Positions 35,396 through 44,480 of a stretch of 64,000 nucleotides of DNA are shown here, one piece after another. A program made the position numbers and the translations under genes. The stretch is from Cohaesibacter gelatinilyticus (GTDB lineage Bacteria; Pseudomonadota; Alphaproteobacteria; Rhizobiales; Cohaesibacteraceae): NCBI RefSeq assembly GCF_900215605.1, contig NZ_OBEL01000002.1:62001-126000 (forward strand). Direction: 5' to 3'. The notes under the pieces are model-generated. The model saw only the letters and a program-made list of their open reading frames with translations. It was not told the origin of the DNA and did not search any database. Position 1 is the stretch's first letter, and each line of letters begins with the position of its first letter.

Positions 35396-35469
35396 CCCTC
35401 TCCCCTCTCAACCGCCCCTGAAAGTACCAAGAGGGTACCATGACGGGTGGTTTGGGAGGGGGAGAGGGC
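35396..35469. repeat. CT-rich hairpin repeat, copy 2
   Basis: CCCTCTCCCCTCTCAACCGCCC pairs in part with GGGTGGTTTGGGAGGGGGAGA, and the loop contains GGGTACCAT. It is related to the copy at 9819 and lies in the convergent gap between cfa and the NTF2-like gene, where it may serve as a terminator. Confidence 0.6.
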
Positions 35470-35503
35470 TTGGCTCGGGACTTTAAACCAGATCCTAAGA
35501 GTT

Positions 35504-35947
35504 CTAAATACTCGCGCGGGACATGATGAAACGTATCAGACCGCCGATCAGAGGTAGCTTGGCATAGAAGTTTCTGCCTGAATCCCAATAATCATAATGA
35601 GCGCTGACCAGCCCTTCAGCATCGAAATGCAGCTCACTCATGCCTCTCACAGACCAATAGCCGAGTTGCTTTTGTTTGCAGGAGAAATCCCAGCGCAAGA
35701 AGCACAGATCATTCGACCAGATCTGATCGAGAATGGTGAATTCGGGCTGCTCGACATCGGCGAACATCCTCTCAAACACCTGCACCATCTTGTCCCACCC
35801 AACCACGTCATTGAACGGGTCAACAAAATGCACCTGCGGGCTCACCAAATCCCGCACTTCTTCGATAGTGTCTGCGCGCAAGGATTCAAAGAAATGCGCA
35901 TAGGCTTCTGCCGTTCTCTTGCAGCGTTCTTCATAGGACAGGTTCAT
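35504..35947 (-). CDS. NTF2-like (SnoaL) family protein
   Basis: A 147-residue protein of the nuclear-transport-factor-2 fold: an N-terminal helix (YEERCKRTAEAYAHFFESL), then VSPQVHFVDPFNDVVGWDKM, and a beta-sheet with CFLRWDFSCKQKQLGYWSVRG. Proteins of this fold are isomerases, hydrolases or ligand binders; no catalytic residues can be fixed. It overlaps the SDR gene by four bases, and such a pair often accompanies rpoE-chrR-lipid operons, facing them as here. Confidence 0.8.
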   Translation of the reverse strand: MNLSYEERCKRTAEAYAHFFESLRADTIEEVRDLVSPQVHFVDPFNDVVGWDKMVQVFERMFADVEQPEFTILDQIWSNDLCFLRWDFSCKQKQLGYWSVRGMSELHFDAEGLVSAHYDYWDSGRNFYAKLPLIGGLIRFIMSRASI

Positions 35948-36693
35948 GAAATCATCCTCCTGCTCAGCCAGAAATACAGCCGATAAGGCAACAGACGCAA
36001 GATCTTCAAGATCAACACCATGGGCAGAGGAAAAGCAATCTCAAATGCTGACCGGTTCAGGCGCGAAGCAATAATTTCGGCTGCCTGCTCCGATGTTATC
36101 AGAAATGGCATGGAAAAGCTGTTCTTGTCTGTCATGGGCGTTTTCACAAAGCCGGGATTGATGACACTGATTTGCAGACCCATTGCATCGAATTCCGGTT
36201 TAATCGTCTCACAAAGATTGATCAGGGCAGCTTTGGTCGGCCCATAAAGCGCAGCATTGGGAAGTCCGCGATAACCGCTGAGCGAGGCAACAACCGACAG
36301 ATGCCCGCGACCGGCTTGTTTGAAAACTGGTGTGATGGCATCCAGGACACCAACGAAGCCAAGATAATTGACCTGCATATGGCTCGAAGCCTGGTGGTAG
36401 TTGGTCACATCCAGTCCACCCGGCTCATAAACGGCCGCGCAGTAAAGAACCAGATCTGGAACAGACCTCTCTTCTTGCAAGTTCGCAACAGCCGCTTCAA
36501 TTTCTGCTGATTTCTCCACATCCAGCGGCAAAGCCGACAGATTGGAATATTCCTCTGCCATTGCCTGCAACGGGCCTGCCCGACGAGCGGATACAATGAC
36601 CTTGTGCCCGCTCTTGGCATAATGACGCGCCAACGCCGCTCCGATGCCGGAGCTGGCGCCGATAATCCAGATAGTTTGATAATGCTCTGCCAT
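35944..36693 (-). CDS. Short-chain dehydrogenase/reductase
   Basis: A 249-residue NAD(P)-dependent oxidoreductase. The cofactor motif is GASSGIG (residues 12-18) and the catalytic pair is YGPTK (Tyr-x3-Lys, about 155-159), with the usual Ser in SLSGYRG just before. The C terminus (VLILKILRLLPYRLYFWLSR) is basic and hydrophobic, suggesting membrane attachment. The arginine at position 37-38 (SARRAG) favours NADP. Partner of the NTF2-like gene; a role in lipid or aldehyde reduction is a guess. No RpoE promoter was found upstream of it. Confidence 0.87.
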   Translation of the reverse strand: MAEHYQTIWIIGASSGIGAALARHYAKSGHKVIVSARRAGPLQAMAEEYSNLSALPLDVEKSAEIEAAVANLQEERSVPDLVLYCAAVYEPGGLDVTNYHQASSHMQVNYLGFVGVLDAITPVFKQAGRGHLSVVASLSGYRGLPNAALYGPTKAALINLCETIKPEFDAMGLQISVINPGFVKTPMTDKNSFSMPFLITSEQAAEIIASRLNRSAFEIAFPLPMVLILKILRLLPYRLYFWLSRRMIS

Positions 36694-36753
36694 GTCTCTT
36701 CCTTTCCTCTTGTTACGAAGGAGAGGAAGAAGCGGATTAGGCCCTAATGCCCA

Positions 36754-39700
36754 TTAGATGGCTCTCTCGCGAATATGTGATCCATTCGGCGTTTTTTCGA
36801 TATCAAATCCAGCCGTAATCAGGGCTTTCACCTGTTCAGTATGTGAAATCAATCCTACCGCCCGCTTTTCGCCAGACAGGGAGCACAGGCTATCAAGCGC
36901 AGTATCCAATGTCTCTTCATCCAGACTGCCAAAGCCTTCGTCAATAAAGATGGCATCCAGCTTGATACCTCCGCTATTCTGCTCCACCACATCAGAAAGC
37001 CCGAGCGCCAAAGCAAGGGAAGCCTGAAAGCCCTCACCACCAGACAAGCTCTTGGTTGGACGGGAAATCTGGGTATTGCCATCAAAGACCACGATATCAA
37101 GCCCGCGCTTGCCGCGTCCGCCTGTGCGCTCTTCCGGGCGATGGAGCTGATAACGCCCACCGGTCATCGGCCCGAGACGTAAATTCGCTGCCATCAAGAC
37201 TTCATCCAGCATAGCCGCCACAGCAAAGTCCGGCAGTCGGATCTTCACATCATTATTGCCATTGACCAGATCAGCAATCTCGCCCAGCGGTTTGTAGATC
37301 TCTTCCAGATCAGCAATCTTTGCATTCAGATCCTGCAAATCCTTCAGGCGCTTTTGCTTTTGCATCAGTTCGCTTCCCTGACGAGCCTGTTCTTCGCGGG
37401 CAGCATTCAGAGCCGTCATGCTGGCTTGTTTTTGGATCCCAAGCGCCTCAAGATCCGGTGGCAGAGCTTCACCAATCTCGACAATCAGCCGATCCTGTCG
37501 ATCCTTATTGGCAGCCTTTGCCTGCTCATAGCCCTGAATTTTGCTTTCGAGCTTTTGCATATGAGCGATATCCGGTTTGGCCGCCTGATAGCTTTCCAGA
37601 TCCATATCTGCTTCTATCAGCACCCGTTCCAGCTCTTGCTCGGCTTTGTCTTTTTCTTCCTGCAAGCGTTCGATGTCACCTTGCAAACCGGCCTGCGCTT
37701 GCTGCGCGGATGCCAAGGCAACAGCTGTTTGCTTCTCGACCTCAATTGCCTTTTGCCATTCACCTTCCAGACGTTGCGCGTGATCACGATGCCGGGAAAG
37801 TTCTTGCGCCAGTCGCTGTGCATCATGCCAATCTGCTGGCACATCCTGCATCACTGTCTTCAGTTCAGTCACTGCATTGGATTGGGCAATCTCCAATTCG
37901 CCAACGCTCACCTTTGCGCGTTCCAAAGCTTGCTCGGCATCTGATAACTCAGCCTCGGCCTTGCCAAGACGAGCTTCCAGATCAGCAAAGCGTCGATCCG
38001 CTGTCAGTCGCATTTGTTCTGACTTGGCATCATTCAGAGCTTTGACGATCTCACTTTCAACCCGCTCTGGCTTCGCCATGACATCCAATGCTGCCTGCCG
38101 CTCTTCCAGCTTCGCCAACGCTCGGTTCAGATCCGTTGCAGCCGCACGTTCCAGCTTCGCGGCTTCATCCCGTGCCTGTTCGGCTTCAGCAAAATGGTCA
38201 TGCCGTCCCAATCGCTCCGGGTCGCCCTTGGCAGGATTTGGATGCTCAGCCGATCCACAGACCGGGCACGGCTGTCCATCTTCCAGCTTATGCGCGACAT
38301 GCAGGATCTGACTATCCGTCAGCTCTTTCTCCGCATCAGCAAAGACCTGTTGCGTTGCCATCAGCTTTTGTTCAGCGATCGTATGACGCTGCTTGAACTG
38401 TTCGACATCTTTGGAAGCTGCTGCAACGGATCGCGATGCTGTCTCAAAGTCGCGGGCAGCTTTCAGCTCTGTTTCCAAAGCACCAAGCGTCTTTTCACTC
38501 TCGAACAAAGCCTTGGCATGCGCAGGTTGCTCTTTTTGCAGCAAACGCAAATCCGCAAGGGCGGTTTTTTGCGTCTGAACCGAACCTTCCATTCGTTGCT
38601 GATCGAGACGGGCTTTTTCCAGCTGCCTTTGTGTCTGCCGTCCCTTCTCACGCAAGGGCTGAGCCTTTTCAATCAGAGTGGCCCAGCGCTCAAATTCCCG
38701 CACTGTCTCAAGTGCGGCATCGCGTTGCGGTTTATTTGCTTCCTGCTCTTTCAGATGCTGACTGGCGGCAATATGGCGCGCATTCGCCTGCTCCAGAGCT
38801 TGCTTTGCTTGAACTTCACGCCGAATGGCCTGCTGCACCTGATCTTGTGCCTGCTTGAAAAGGCTCTCTGATGTGACAACACTCTGCGCTTGTTTCGCTC
38901 GCACCAGTCGGTCCTGATAAAGGCTGATCTGTTCTGCCGCTTCCGCCAGCTTTTCCTGTTCCTCGCGGGCGCTGGCAAGATCCTTGAATTTCTGAGACAG
39001 CATCTGCGCTTCGATCAGAGCTTGCTGACTGCTTTCCAGATCCTTTTCCATCTCCGGCAACTTTGCTGCCAGCGCGGCCAAAGCTGTTTCCTGGCCTTCA
39101 ATCTGGGACAGGAACTCAGCGAGCGTTTCACATCCTGTATCAATCAGTTTGTTATCGCGAATGAGGCGTTGATCCTGAATTTCACGGCGTTTGACCGCAG
39201 CCTTCTCGCGCGCCTGATGCATGATCCGCTCATAGGAAGAAACATCAAACAAACGCTTCAGGATCACCGCCCGATCATCCGACTTCGCCGTCAGGATCTG
39301 GCGAAACTCGCCTTGCGGCAGCAATACGATCTGGCGGAATTGTGCAGCATCATAACCAAGCAGATCCTTGATATGATTATCCACGACCGAGACCTTTTTC
39401 TCGGCCACAATCTCGCCTGCAAAATCGTCGCTAAAGTCTTCCAACGTCAGACCGGTTGCGTCAAAGAGATAAGCCTCATGATGCTGAACCGCCAGATTGT
39501 TACCGCGACTGGCCGAGCGCTGCTGCTTTGGAATGCGTCGCACCACATAACGCTTTTCCCCCAAGTCAAAGACCAGCTCCACCTTGGTTAGAACGGATGG
39601 ATCCGCATAGTGCGAGAGCATGTCTTCCGGCGCGCGTTCGTCACCAGAGGAGACGCCAAATAACGCAAAGGAAATACCATCGAAAATGGAGGTCTTGCCC

Positions 39701-39819
39701 GCGCCAGTCGGCCCATAAATGCCAAAGACACCGGCATCCAGCACATTGCGAAAATCCACCACTTCACAGCCCGCATAAGGGCCAAAGGCTTGCAATGTCA
39801 AACGAATGGGCCGCATCAC
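36754..39819 (-). CDS. sbcC: DNA repair exonuclease subunit SbcC
   Basis: A 1021-residue SMC-like ATPase that with SbcD cleaves DNA hairpins and protein-blocked ends. Walker A is GPTGAGKTS near residue 35. A very long coiled coil (about residues 180-830) is interrupted by the zinc hook CPVC (GQPCPVCGSAEHPN) near its middle. The signature motif SLSGGEGFQASLALALGLSD and Walker B DAIFIDEGFGSLDEE are near the C terminus. Complete and of normal length. It overlaps sbcD by four bases. The presence of many long inverted repeats in this genome makes a hairpin nuclease relevant. Confidence 0.96.
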   Translation of the reverse strand: MMRPIRLTLQAFGPYAGCEVVDFRNVLDAGVFGIYGPTGAGKTSIFDGISFALFGVSSGDERAPEDMLSHYADPSVLTKVELVFDLGEKRYVVRRIPKQQRSASRGNNLAVQHHEAYLFDATGLTLEDFSDDFAGEIVAEKKVSVVDNHIKDLLGYDAAQFRQIVLLPQGEFRQILTAKSDDRAVILKRLFDVSSYERIMHQAREKAAVKRREIQDQRLIRDNKLIDTGCETLAEFLSQIEGQETALAALAAKLPEMEKDLESSQQALIEAQMLSQKFKDLASAREEQEKLAEAAEQISLYQDRLVRAKQAQSVVTSESLFKQAQDQVQQAIRREVQAKQALEQANARHIAASQHLKEQEANKPQRDAALETVREFERWATLIEKAQPLREKGRQTQRQLEKARLDQQRMEGSVQTQKTALADLRLLQKEQPAHAKALFESEKTLGALETELKAARDFETASRSVAAASKDVEQFKQRHTIAEQKLMATQQVFADAEKELTDSQILHVAHKLEDGQPCPVCGSAEHPNPAKGDPERLGRHDHFAEAEQARDEAAKLERAAATDLNRALAKLEERQAALDVMAKPERVESEIVKALNDAKSEQMRLTADRRFADLEARLGKAEAELSDAEQALERAKVSVGELEIAQSNAVTELKTVMQDVPADWHDAQRLAQELSRHRDHAQRLEGEWQKAIEVEKQTAVALASAQQAQAGLQGDIERLQEEKDKAEQELERVLIEADMDLESYQAAKPDIAHMQKLESKIQGYEQAKAANKDRQDRLIVEIGEALPPDLEALGIQKQASMTALNAAREEQARQGSELMQKQKRLKDLQDLNAKIADLEEIYKPLGEIADLVNGNNDVKIRLPDFAVAAMLDEVLMAANLRLGPMTGGRYQLHRPEERTGGRGKRGLDIVVFDGNTQISRPTKSLSGGEGFQASLALALGLSDVVEQNSGGIKLDAIFIDEGFGSLDEETLDTALDSLCSLSGEKRAVGLISHTEQVKALITAGFDIEKTPNGSHIRERAI

Positions 39820-40955
39820 ACATCCTCCCGAACAGGCTCACCGAGCAAGGAATGGATCACCCCGTCCTCACCATCACTGACGGCCTCGCCGCGCACGAAC
39901 TCGACAAACTCGCTGATCACGGCAGATGGATCGCTGAGCTTGGAGGTTGCACGCCCGGCCTTGCCAAGCACCATGTCTTGTTTTTTCTCACGCTGAACCT
40001 GCATCACATTGGGATAGAAAGGCCGAAGCTGGCTGACCGGATCCACCAGCGCCCCCTCATCCAGCAGAACCGCACGGAGATAATCCTCGCTTGGCTCTTT
40101 TTCTGCCTCGATCAGCAAGTCCGCCAGCAATCCTCGCACCTCTCGCACCTTGCGAACAGGATGAAGATCGATCTGCTCCATATGGCTGACACCGTCGGAA
40201 TCCAGATCAACAATCATGCAGGATTTCTGACTACCCGCCTCATCGAAATCAAACACCAAAGGCGAGCCGCTATATCGAATGGTCTCGCTTCCCACCTGTT
40301 GCGACCGGTGCAAGTGGCCAAGCGCCACATAGGCCGCCCCATCAAACAGATTGTTGGAGACCGTCTCGACCCGGCCCACAGCAAGAGGCCGCTCGCTGTC
40401 ACTTGGCAACCCACCAGTGACAAAGGCGTGGGCGCTCACCACCCAGCGCGCGCCCTGCGGCACGGCCTTTCGAGCTGCTTCCAATTCTGCCCGCAACACA
40501 TCTTCCGGTGTCTGGATGCTCTCATCTTCAAACACCCGTCTTGCAGCATAGATCTCACCATAAGGCACAGCGGAAAATGCCACCGACCCATGCTCATCCT
40601 CTAAGATCAAGGCAGGCTCTTCTGCCTGTAAGGGGCCACGAATGAGAATGCGCTTGGGATCAAGGAGTTTTTCGAACACACCCAGACGATGACCGGAATC
40701 ATGATTGCCAGCAATTGCTACAAAGGCAGCGTCTGTCTCGGCATAAAAGCGCTCCAGAAAATGCCGAAACAATGAGACAGCCCCTTCCGGTGGCGATGGC
40801 TTGTCATAAACATCACCAGCAAGGATCAGGACATCCACCTCATGGCTCTTCGCAGCATCCAAAATCTGATCGAGAATGAAGCGCTGATCCTCCAGCAGGG
40901 ACAGGCCGCGAAAGCTCTTGCCCAAATGCCAGTCCGCCGTATGCAGAAGTTTCAT
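39816..40955 (-). CDS. sbcD: DNA repair exonuclease subunit SbcD
   Basis: A 379-residue Mre11-type metallophosphoesterase, the nuclease partner of SbcC. Metal-binding motifs are ADWHLGK (residues 7-13), GDVYD, GNHDSGHR, SAHAF and GHLHRSQ. The ATG at 40955 gives the standard family start MKLLHTADWHLG; a GTG at 41027 with GAGGGAAA upstream would add 24 residues. It is the first gene of the sbcDC pair. Confidence 0.95.
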   Translation of the reverse strand: MKLLHTADWHLGKSFRGLSLLEDQRFILDQILDAAKSHEVDVLILAGDVYDKPSPPEGAVSLFRHFLERFYAETDAAFVAIAGNHDSGHRLGVFEKLLDPKRILIRGPLQAEEPALILEDEHGSVAFSAVPYGEIYAARRVFEDESIQTPEDVLRAELEAARKAVPQGARWVVSAHAFVTGGLPSDSERPLAVGRVETVSNNLFDGAAYVALGHLHRSQQVGSETIRYSGSPLVFDFDEAGSQKSCMIVDLDSDGVSHMEQIDLHPVRKVREVRGLLADLLIEAEKEPSEDYLRAVLLDEGALVDPVSQLRPFYPNVMQVQREKKQDMVLGKAGRATSKLSDPSAVISEFVEFVRGEAVSDGEDGVIHSLLGEPVREDV

Positions 40956-41123
40956 ATATTTGCCAAGCTCCAGAATGCCTCTGTTGAAAGGGATGGACCA
41001 TCGCACCTTGACAGCAACAACGTTCACTTTCCCTCAATCTGCTTGTAACATTCGCGCGCAATAAGCAACGCCAAAGTCAGGCCTGCCTTTCTCTCCTCAA
41101 ATAGGGATACGAAAATATCTGGA

Positions 41124-41912
41124 CTATTCCGCGGCCACCGAGCTGTCATTGGCCAGCCTTCGAGACAGCTTCGCTGCCGCATCAACCAGAACCTTGCGAT
41201 AGGTCTGATAATTCTCGATGGCATCGTCCTTGGGTGCGATGATGCAAAGGGTATGTTTGCAAATACCGTCTGCGCCGATGACCGGTGCAGCAAAACAGTG
41301 GGTGAAGGTATCTGCCACACTGTCGAAATCAAAGAAGGCAGCCTCGCTCGCCGATCGGATACTGTCGATAAAGTCCTTTGGGTCCAGACGCGACCCATCG
41401 GGCAAATCAAAATCGTCTTCCGGAATGAGATCGAGAATTTGCTCATCGCTCAAATGCGACAGCAGCAACCGACCGGACGCCGTCCAGGGAATAGGCGTTC
41501 GCTCGCCGACATTGGCGCTGATGCGGAAAGGCCGGTTCCCCTCATTCATCATGGCAACATAATATTTGTCGCCATCCAGCGTACAGAGCTGTGACGTCTC
41601 TCGCGTTTCTTCTGTAATGCTTTCCAGAATAGGCTGGGCAATGCCACTCAAATCAAAATGCCGATTATAATTGGTGCTCCAGAAATTGAGCTTCGGCCCA
41701 AGAAAAACCCGTCCTTGTTTGTCGACTTTCTCCAGAACATTGGTCGAGACAAGCAGGGCAACCAGATCGTAGACAGTCGATTTTGGTGCGCCCATGCCTT
41801 CAGCAATATCAATCGGCCGTTGCGGCCTCCCCACCTGGCAGAGGTGATCCAGGATTGCAAACGCGCGATCCAGTCCCTTTGCCTTGGTTTTGCGTGGTTC
41901 AGATTTTGACAT
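41124..41912 (-). CDS. IclR-family transcriptional regulator
   Basis: A 262-residue repressor/activator. A winged HTH (about residues 18-70) includes RPIDIAEGMGAPKSTVYDLVALL, followed by an effector-binding IclR domain with TASGRLLLSHLSDEQ and VGADG-type segments. The start at the ATG at 41912 (MSKSEPRK) has AGAAAGAAG upstream. It is followed upstream by ridA in the same direction, and together they are divergent from the sugar-acid operon. The large inverted repeat at 42416-42453 is its probable operator. Confidence 0.9.
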   Translation of the reverse strand: MSKSEPRKTKAKGLDRAFAILDHLCQVGRPQRPIDIAEGMGAPKSTVYDLVALLVSTNVLEKVDKQGRVFLGPKLNFWSTNYNRHFDLSGIAQPILESITEETRETSQLCTLDGDKYYVAMMNEGNRPFRISANVGERTPIPWTASGRLLLSHLSDEQILDLIPEDDFDLPDGSRLDPKDFIDSIRSASEAAFFDFDSVADTFTHCFAAPVIGADGICKHTLCIIAPKDDAIENYQTYRKVLVDAAAKLSRRLANDSSVAAE

Positions 41913-41951
41913 TGCTTCTTTCTCTGTTCCCACTCGTTGGTATAAACCCGC

Positions 41952-42341
41952 TCAGTCTACTTTACGGAACGCTATACAGTCCACTTCGACTTTGCAATCA
42001 ACCACCATTGCCGATTGCACACAGGCGCGCGCCGGTGGGTGCTCTCCGAAATATTCGGCAAAGACCTTATTGAAACTCCAGAAATCGCGCGGATCATCGA
42101 GCCAAACCCCGATGCGCATGATATCCGCAGTGGAATATCCAGCCTCTTCAACAATCGCAATCATGTTGCGAATAGCCTGATGAGACTGCGGAACAATGCC
42201 CCCATCAATGACTTCCCCATCAACCATCGGTGTCTGGCCAGACACATAGAGCCAGCCATCCGCCTCGGTTGCCTTTGCAAAGGGCAGCGCCTGCTGGCCC
42301 GAACCCTTGGACTGGTTAAGACCGTGCCGTTTGATCGTCAT
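41952..42341 (-). CDS. RidA-family protein (copy 1)
   Basis: A 129-residue RidA/YjgF/UK114 family protein. These hydrolyse reactive enamine/imine intermediates released by PLP enzymes, giving 2-oxo acids and ammonia. The conserved arginine lies in PPARACVQ, and WLYVSGQTP is family-typical. It ends 39 bases before the iclR start, same strand. Its divergent neighbour is a PLP enzyme, so it could deal with the imine that enzyme releases. Confidence 0.88.
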   Translation of the reverse strand: MTIKRHGLNQSKGSGQQALPFAKATEADGWLYVSGQTPMVDGEVIDGGIVPQSHQAIRNMIAIVEEAGYSTADIMRIGVWLDDPRDFWSFNKVFAEYFGEHPPARACVQSAMVVDCKVEVDCIAFRKVD

Positions 42342-42415
42342 CTTTCATTTCCTCAATTTGTATTTTCAAGTCTCTAGAAAGGCTCAAGCTGGAAACACCA
42401 TGCGCCAAATCCATA

Positions 42416-42453
42416 ATTCCGGTATACCGTAATTAATATCGGTATTGCGGAAT
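42416..42453. promoter_or_regulatory. Inverted-repeat operator, probably for IclR
   Basis: Arms ATTCCGGTATACCG (42416-42429) and CGGTATTGCGGAAT (42440-42453) match as inverted repeats at 12 of 14 positions with a 10-base centre. The left arm itself contains the perfect palindrome CGGTATACCG. It lies between the divergent ridA-iclR and sugar-acid operons. Confidence 0.65.
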
Positions 42454-42546
42454 AATATCTGTCATGCTATCCCTTGCCTGTCAACTGCAATACCTTTTTG
42501 ATGGCGCACCCAATCAAAAGCCCGCTTGAACAAATCGAGAAACAAA

Positions 42547-43605
42547 ATGAAAAAAATAGCCCTGGATACACCAGCAATACTCGTGGACCTGGATGTGGTA
42601 GAGGCCAACATCGCCAAGTTTCAAAACTATTGCGACAGCCACGGACTGAAGGTGCGCCCCCATATCAAAACCCACAAATTGCCAAGGCTCGCCCATTATC
42701 AGATCAAACAAGGGGCCATTGGCATCACCTGCCAAAAAATCAGCGAAGCCGAAACGATGATCTCCCAAGGGGGCATCGAAGATGTGCTGATCACCTATAA
42801 TATTCTGGGGGAAGCCAAGACAAAGCGTCTGCGCGCTCTGTCCGAAAAAGTCCGTCTTTCTGTGGTTGCTGACAATGCAACCGTGATCGAAGGCCTAAGC
42901 AAAGCCTTTGCCGACGCCCCAGCTCCATTGCCGGTGCTGGTGGAATGCAATACAGGAGCCGATCGTTGCGGTGTCGCCACACCTGAGATAGCCGCAGAGC
43001 TGGCACAAAGGATCGATACGCTACCGGGTCTGAAATTCCTTGGTTTGATGACCTATCCGCCAACCGGCAAATTGCCTGAGGTGGCAAAATGGCTTGCTGA
43101 AGCCAGAGATCTGATCACTGTGAAAGGATTGAGCGTCGAAGTTATCTCTTCCGGCGGCTCGCCAGATATGTGGCAAGCCCATGAAATGCCGCTGGCCACC
43201 GAATATCGCATCGGCACTTATGCCTATAACGACCGCTCGCTCGTCAATCGAGGCGTCTGCACTTGGGATGATTGCGCCCTAACTGTGCTTGCCACCGTCA
43301 TCTCGGTTCCATCCAAGCATCATGCAGTGATTGATGCTGGCTCCAAGGTCCTGACCTCGGATCTTTTGGGGCTGACCGGTCACGGTCATGTGCTCAGTCG
43401 GGATGATCTGATGATTGATCAGCTTAGCGAAGAACATGGCCGCATCACGTCCCAGCAGGACATCAATCTAAAGGTTGGGGATCAGCTGCGCATTGTACCA
43501 AACCATGCTTGCGTTGTTGCCAATATGCTTGATCATGTGGAGCTTGTGCGGAGTGAAACTCATTTGGAATCAACATCGGTCATTGCAAGAGGTCAGGTTT
43601 GGTGA
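42547..43605 (+). CDS. D-threonine aldolase-fold PLP enzyme
   Basis: A 352-residue fold-type III PLP enzyme of the D-threonine aldolase/D-serine dehydratase group. The PLP lysine is in RPHIKTHKLP (about residues 37-46). The C-terminal metal site His-x-Cys lies in PNHACVVAN. Known activities in this group are D-3-hydroxyamino-acid aldol cleavage, D-serine dehydration and 3-hydroxyaspartate cleavage. Operon partners are two 2-keto-3-deoxy sugar acid kinases and a KDPG-type aldolase, so dehydration of a 2-amino-2-deoxy aldonate is attractive; this is inference. The ATG at 42547 starts MKKIALDTPA. It overlaps dgoK by four bases. Confidence 0.85.
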   Translation: MKKIALDTPAILVDLDVVEANIAKFQNYCDSHGLKVRPHIKTHKLPRLAHYQIKQGAIGITCQKISEAETMISQGGIEDVLITYNILGEAKTKRLRALSEKVRLSVVADNATVIEGLSKAFADAPAPLPVLVECNTGADRCGVATPEIAAELAQRIDTLPGLKFLGLMTYPPTGKLPEVAKWLAEARDLITVKGLSVEVISSGGSPDMWQAHEMPLATEYRIGTYAYNDRSLVNRGVCTWDDCALTVLATVISVPSKHHAVIDAGSKVLTSDLLGLTGHGHVLSRDDLMIDQLSEEHGRITSQQDINLKVGDQLRIVPNHACVVANMLDHVELVRSETHLESTSVIARGQVW

Positions 43606-44480
43606 CACATGCGGTTGGAGTAGGAATTGACTGGGGGTCCAGTAACGTCCGGGCGTGGGCCTTTGGGTCAGATGGGGAAATAATCACCCAGAATGCCATA
43701 TCAATGGAATTTGCCGATGCCCGTGCGCATGGTTTCAAGAATTGCTATCAATCTCTGCTGGAGCCACTGAACGTCTCCAATGATGTTCCCAGAATTGCCT
43801 GCGGCCAGATTGGCTCACGCACCGGATGGTTTGAAGTCCCCTATATCAGCTGCCCTGGTGCGTTGAAAAACTGGCTGCAGGCGCCCATCCAAACCCCCGA
43901 ACCAAATCTTTACTTCCTGTCCGGTGCCTCAAAAAGCAACCCAAGCCCGGATGTCATGCGGGGTGAGGAAACCCAAATTCTGGGTGCAACATCCCAAGGT
44001 CACAAGGGCCTATTCTGCCTCCCCGGCACCCATTCCAAATGGGCCCGGATTGAAAAAGAGCAATTTCTGGATTTTGATACCTATGTCACCGGAGAGCTGT
44101 TTGCCGTCAGCCGCAAACACACCATCTTTGGTGAGTTTACAGTCGAAGGTGAGCCCGACTGGCAGGCTTTTGCCAAAGGAGTTGAGGCAGCCAAATCCAC
44201 CCCGTTGCTCAATCTGTTATTCCTTCCCCGCAGTCAGGTTCTGGCCCAGAAGCAAAGCGGGCAAGAAAGCACCTGGTATCTGTCCGGTTGCCTGATTGGG
44301 AGTGAAATTCTATCGGCGAATCCCAATCGCCTGTCCGTGACATTGATCGCTGATGGCATGATGGCAGAGCTCTATTCAAGGGCCATGACTGTGCTTGGCT
44401 GCAATTTCGCACCTCTGTCAGCAGATGCCTGTACAACAACAGCACTATTTCGCGCGATCCAGTCAAAAATTGAGACATGA
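43602..44480 (+). CDS. dgoK: 2-dehydro-3-deoxygalactonokinase
   Basis: A 292-residue sugar-acid kinase of the DgoK family, which phosphorylates 2-keto-3-deoxygalactonate at C6. The start GTG at 43602 overlaps the previous stop. The N-terminal phosphate loop GIDWGSSNVRAW and the segments RGEETQILGA, FCLPGTHSKWARI and FDTYVTGELFAV are family-typical. It overlaps the aldolase gene by four bases. Confidence 0.9.
   Translation: MTHAVGVGIDWGSSNVRAWAFGSDGEIITQNAISMEFADARAHGFKNCYQSLLEPLNVSNDVPRIACGQIGSRTGWFEVPYISCPGALKNWLQAPIQTPEPNLYFLSGASKSNPSPDVMRGEETQILGATSQGHKGLFCLPGTHSKWARIEKEQFLDFDTYVTGELFAVSRKHTIFGEFTVEGEPDWQAFAKGVEAAKSTPLLNLLFLPRSQVLAQKQSGQESTWYLSGCLIGSEILSANPNRLSVTLIADGMMAELYSRAMTVLGCNFAPLSADACTTTALFRAIQSKIET

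Noticed and set aside
36754-39819. Many long open frames on the opposite strand of sbcC
   Set aside because: They are shadows of the coiled-coil coding sequence, and sbcC itself has every diagnostic motif.
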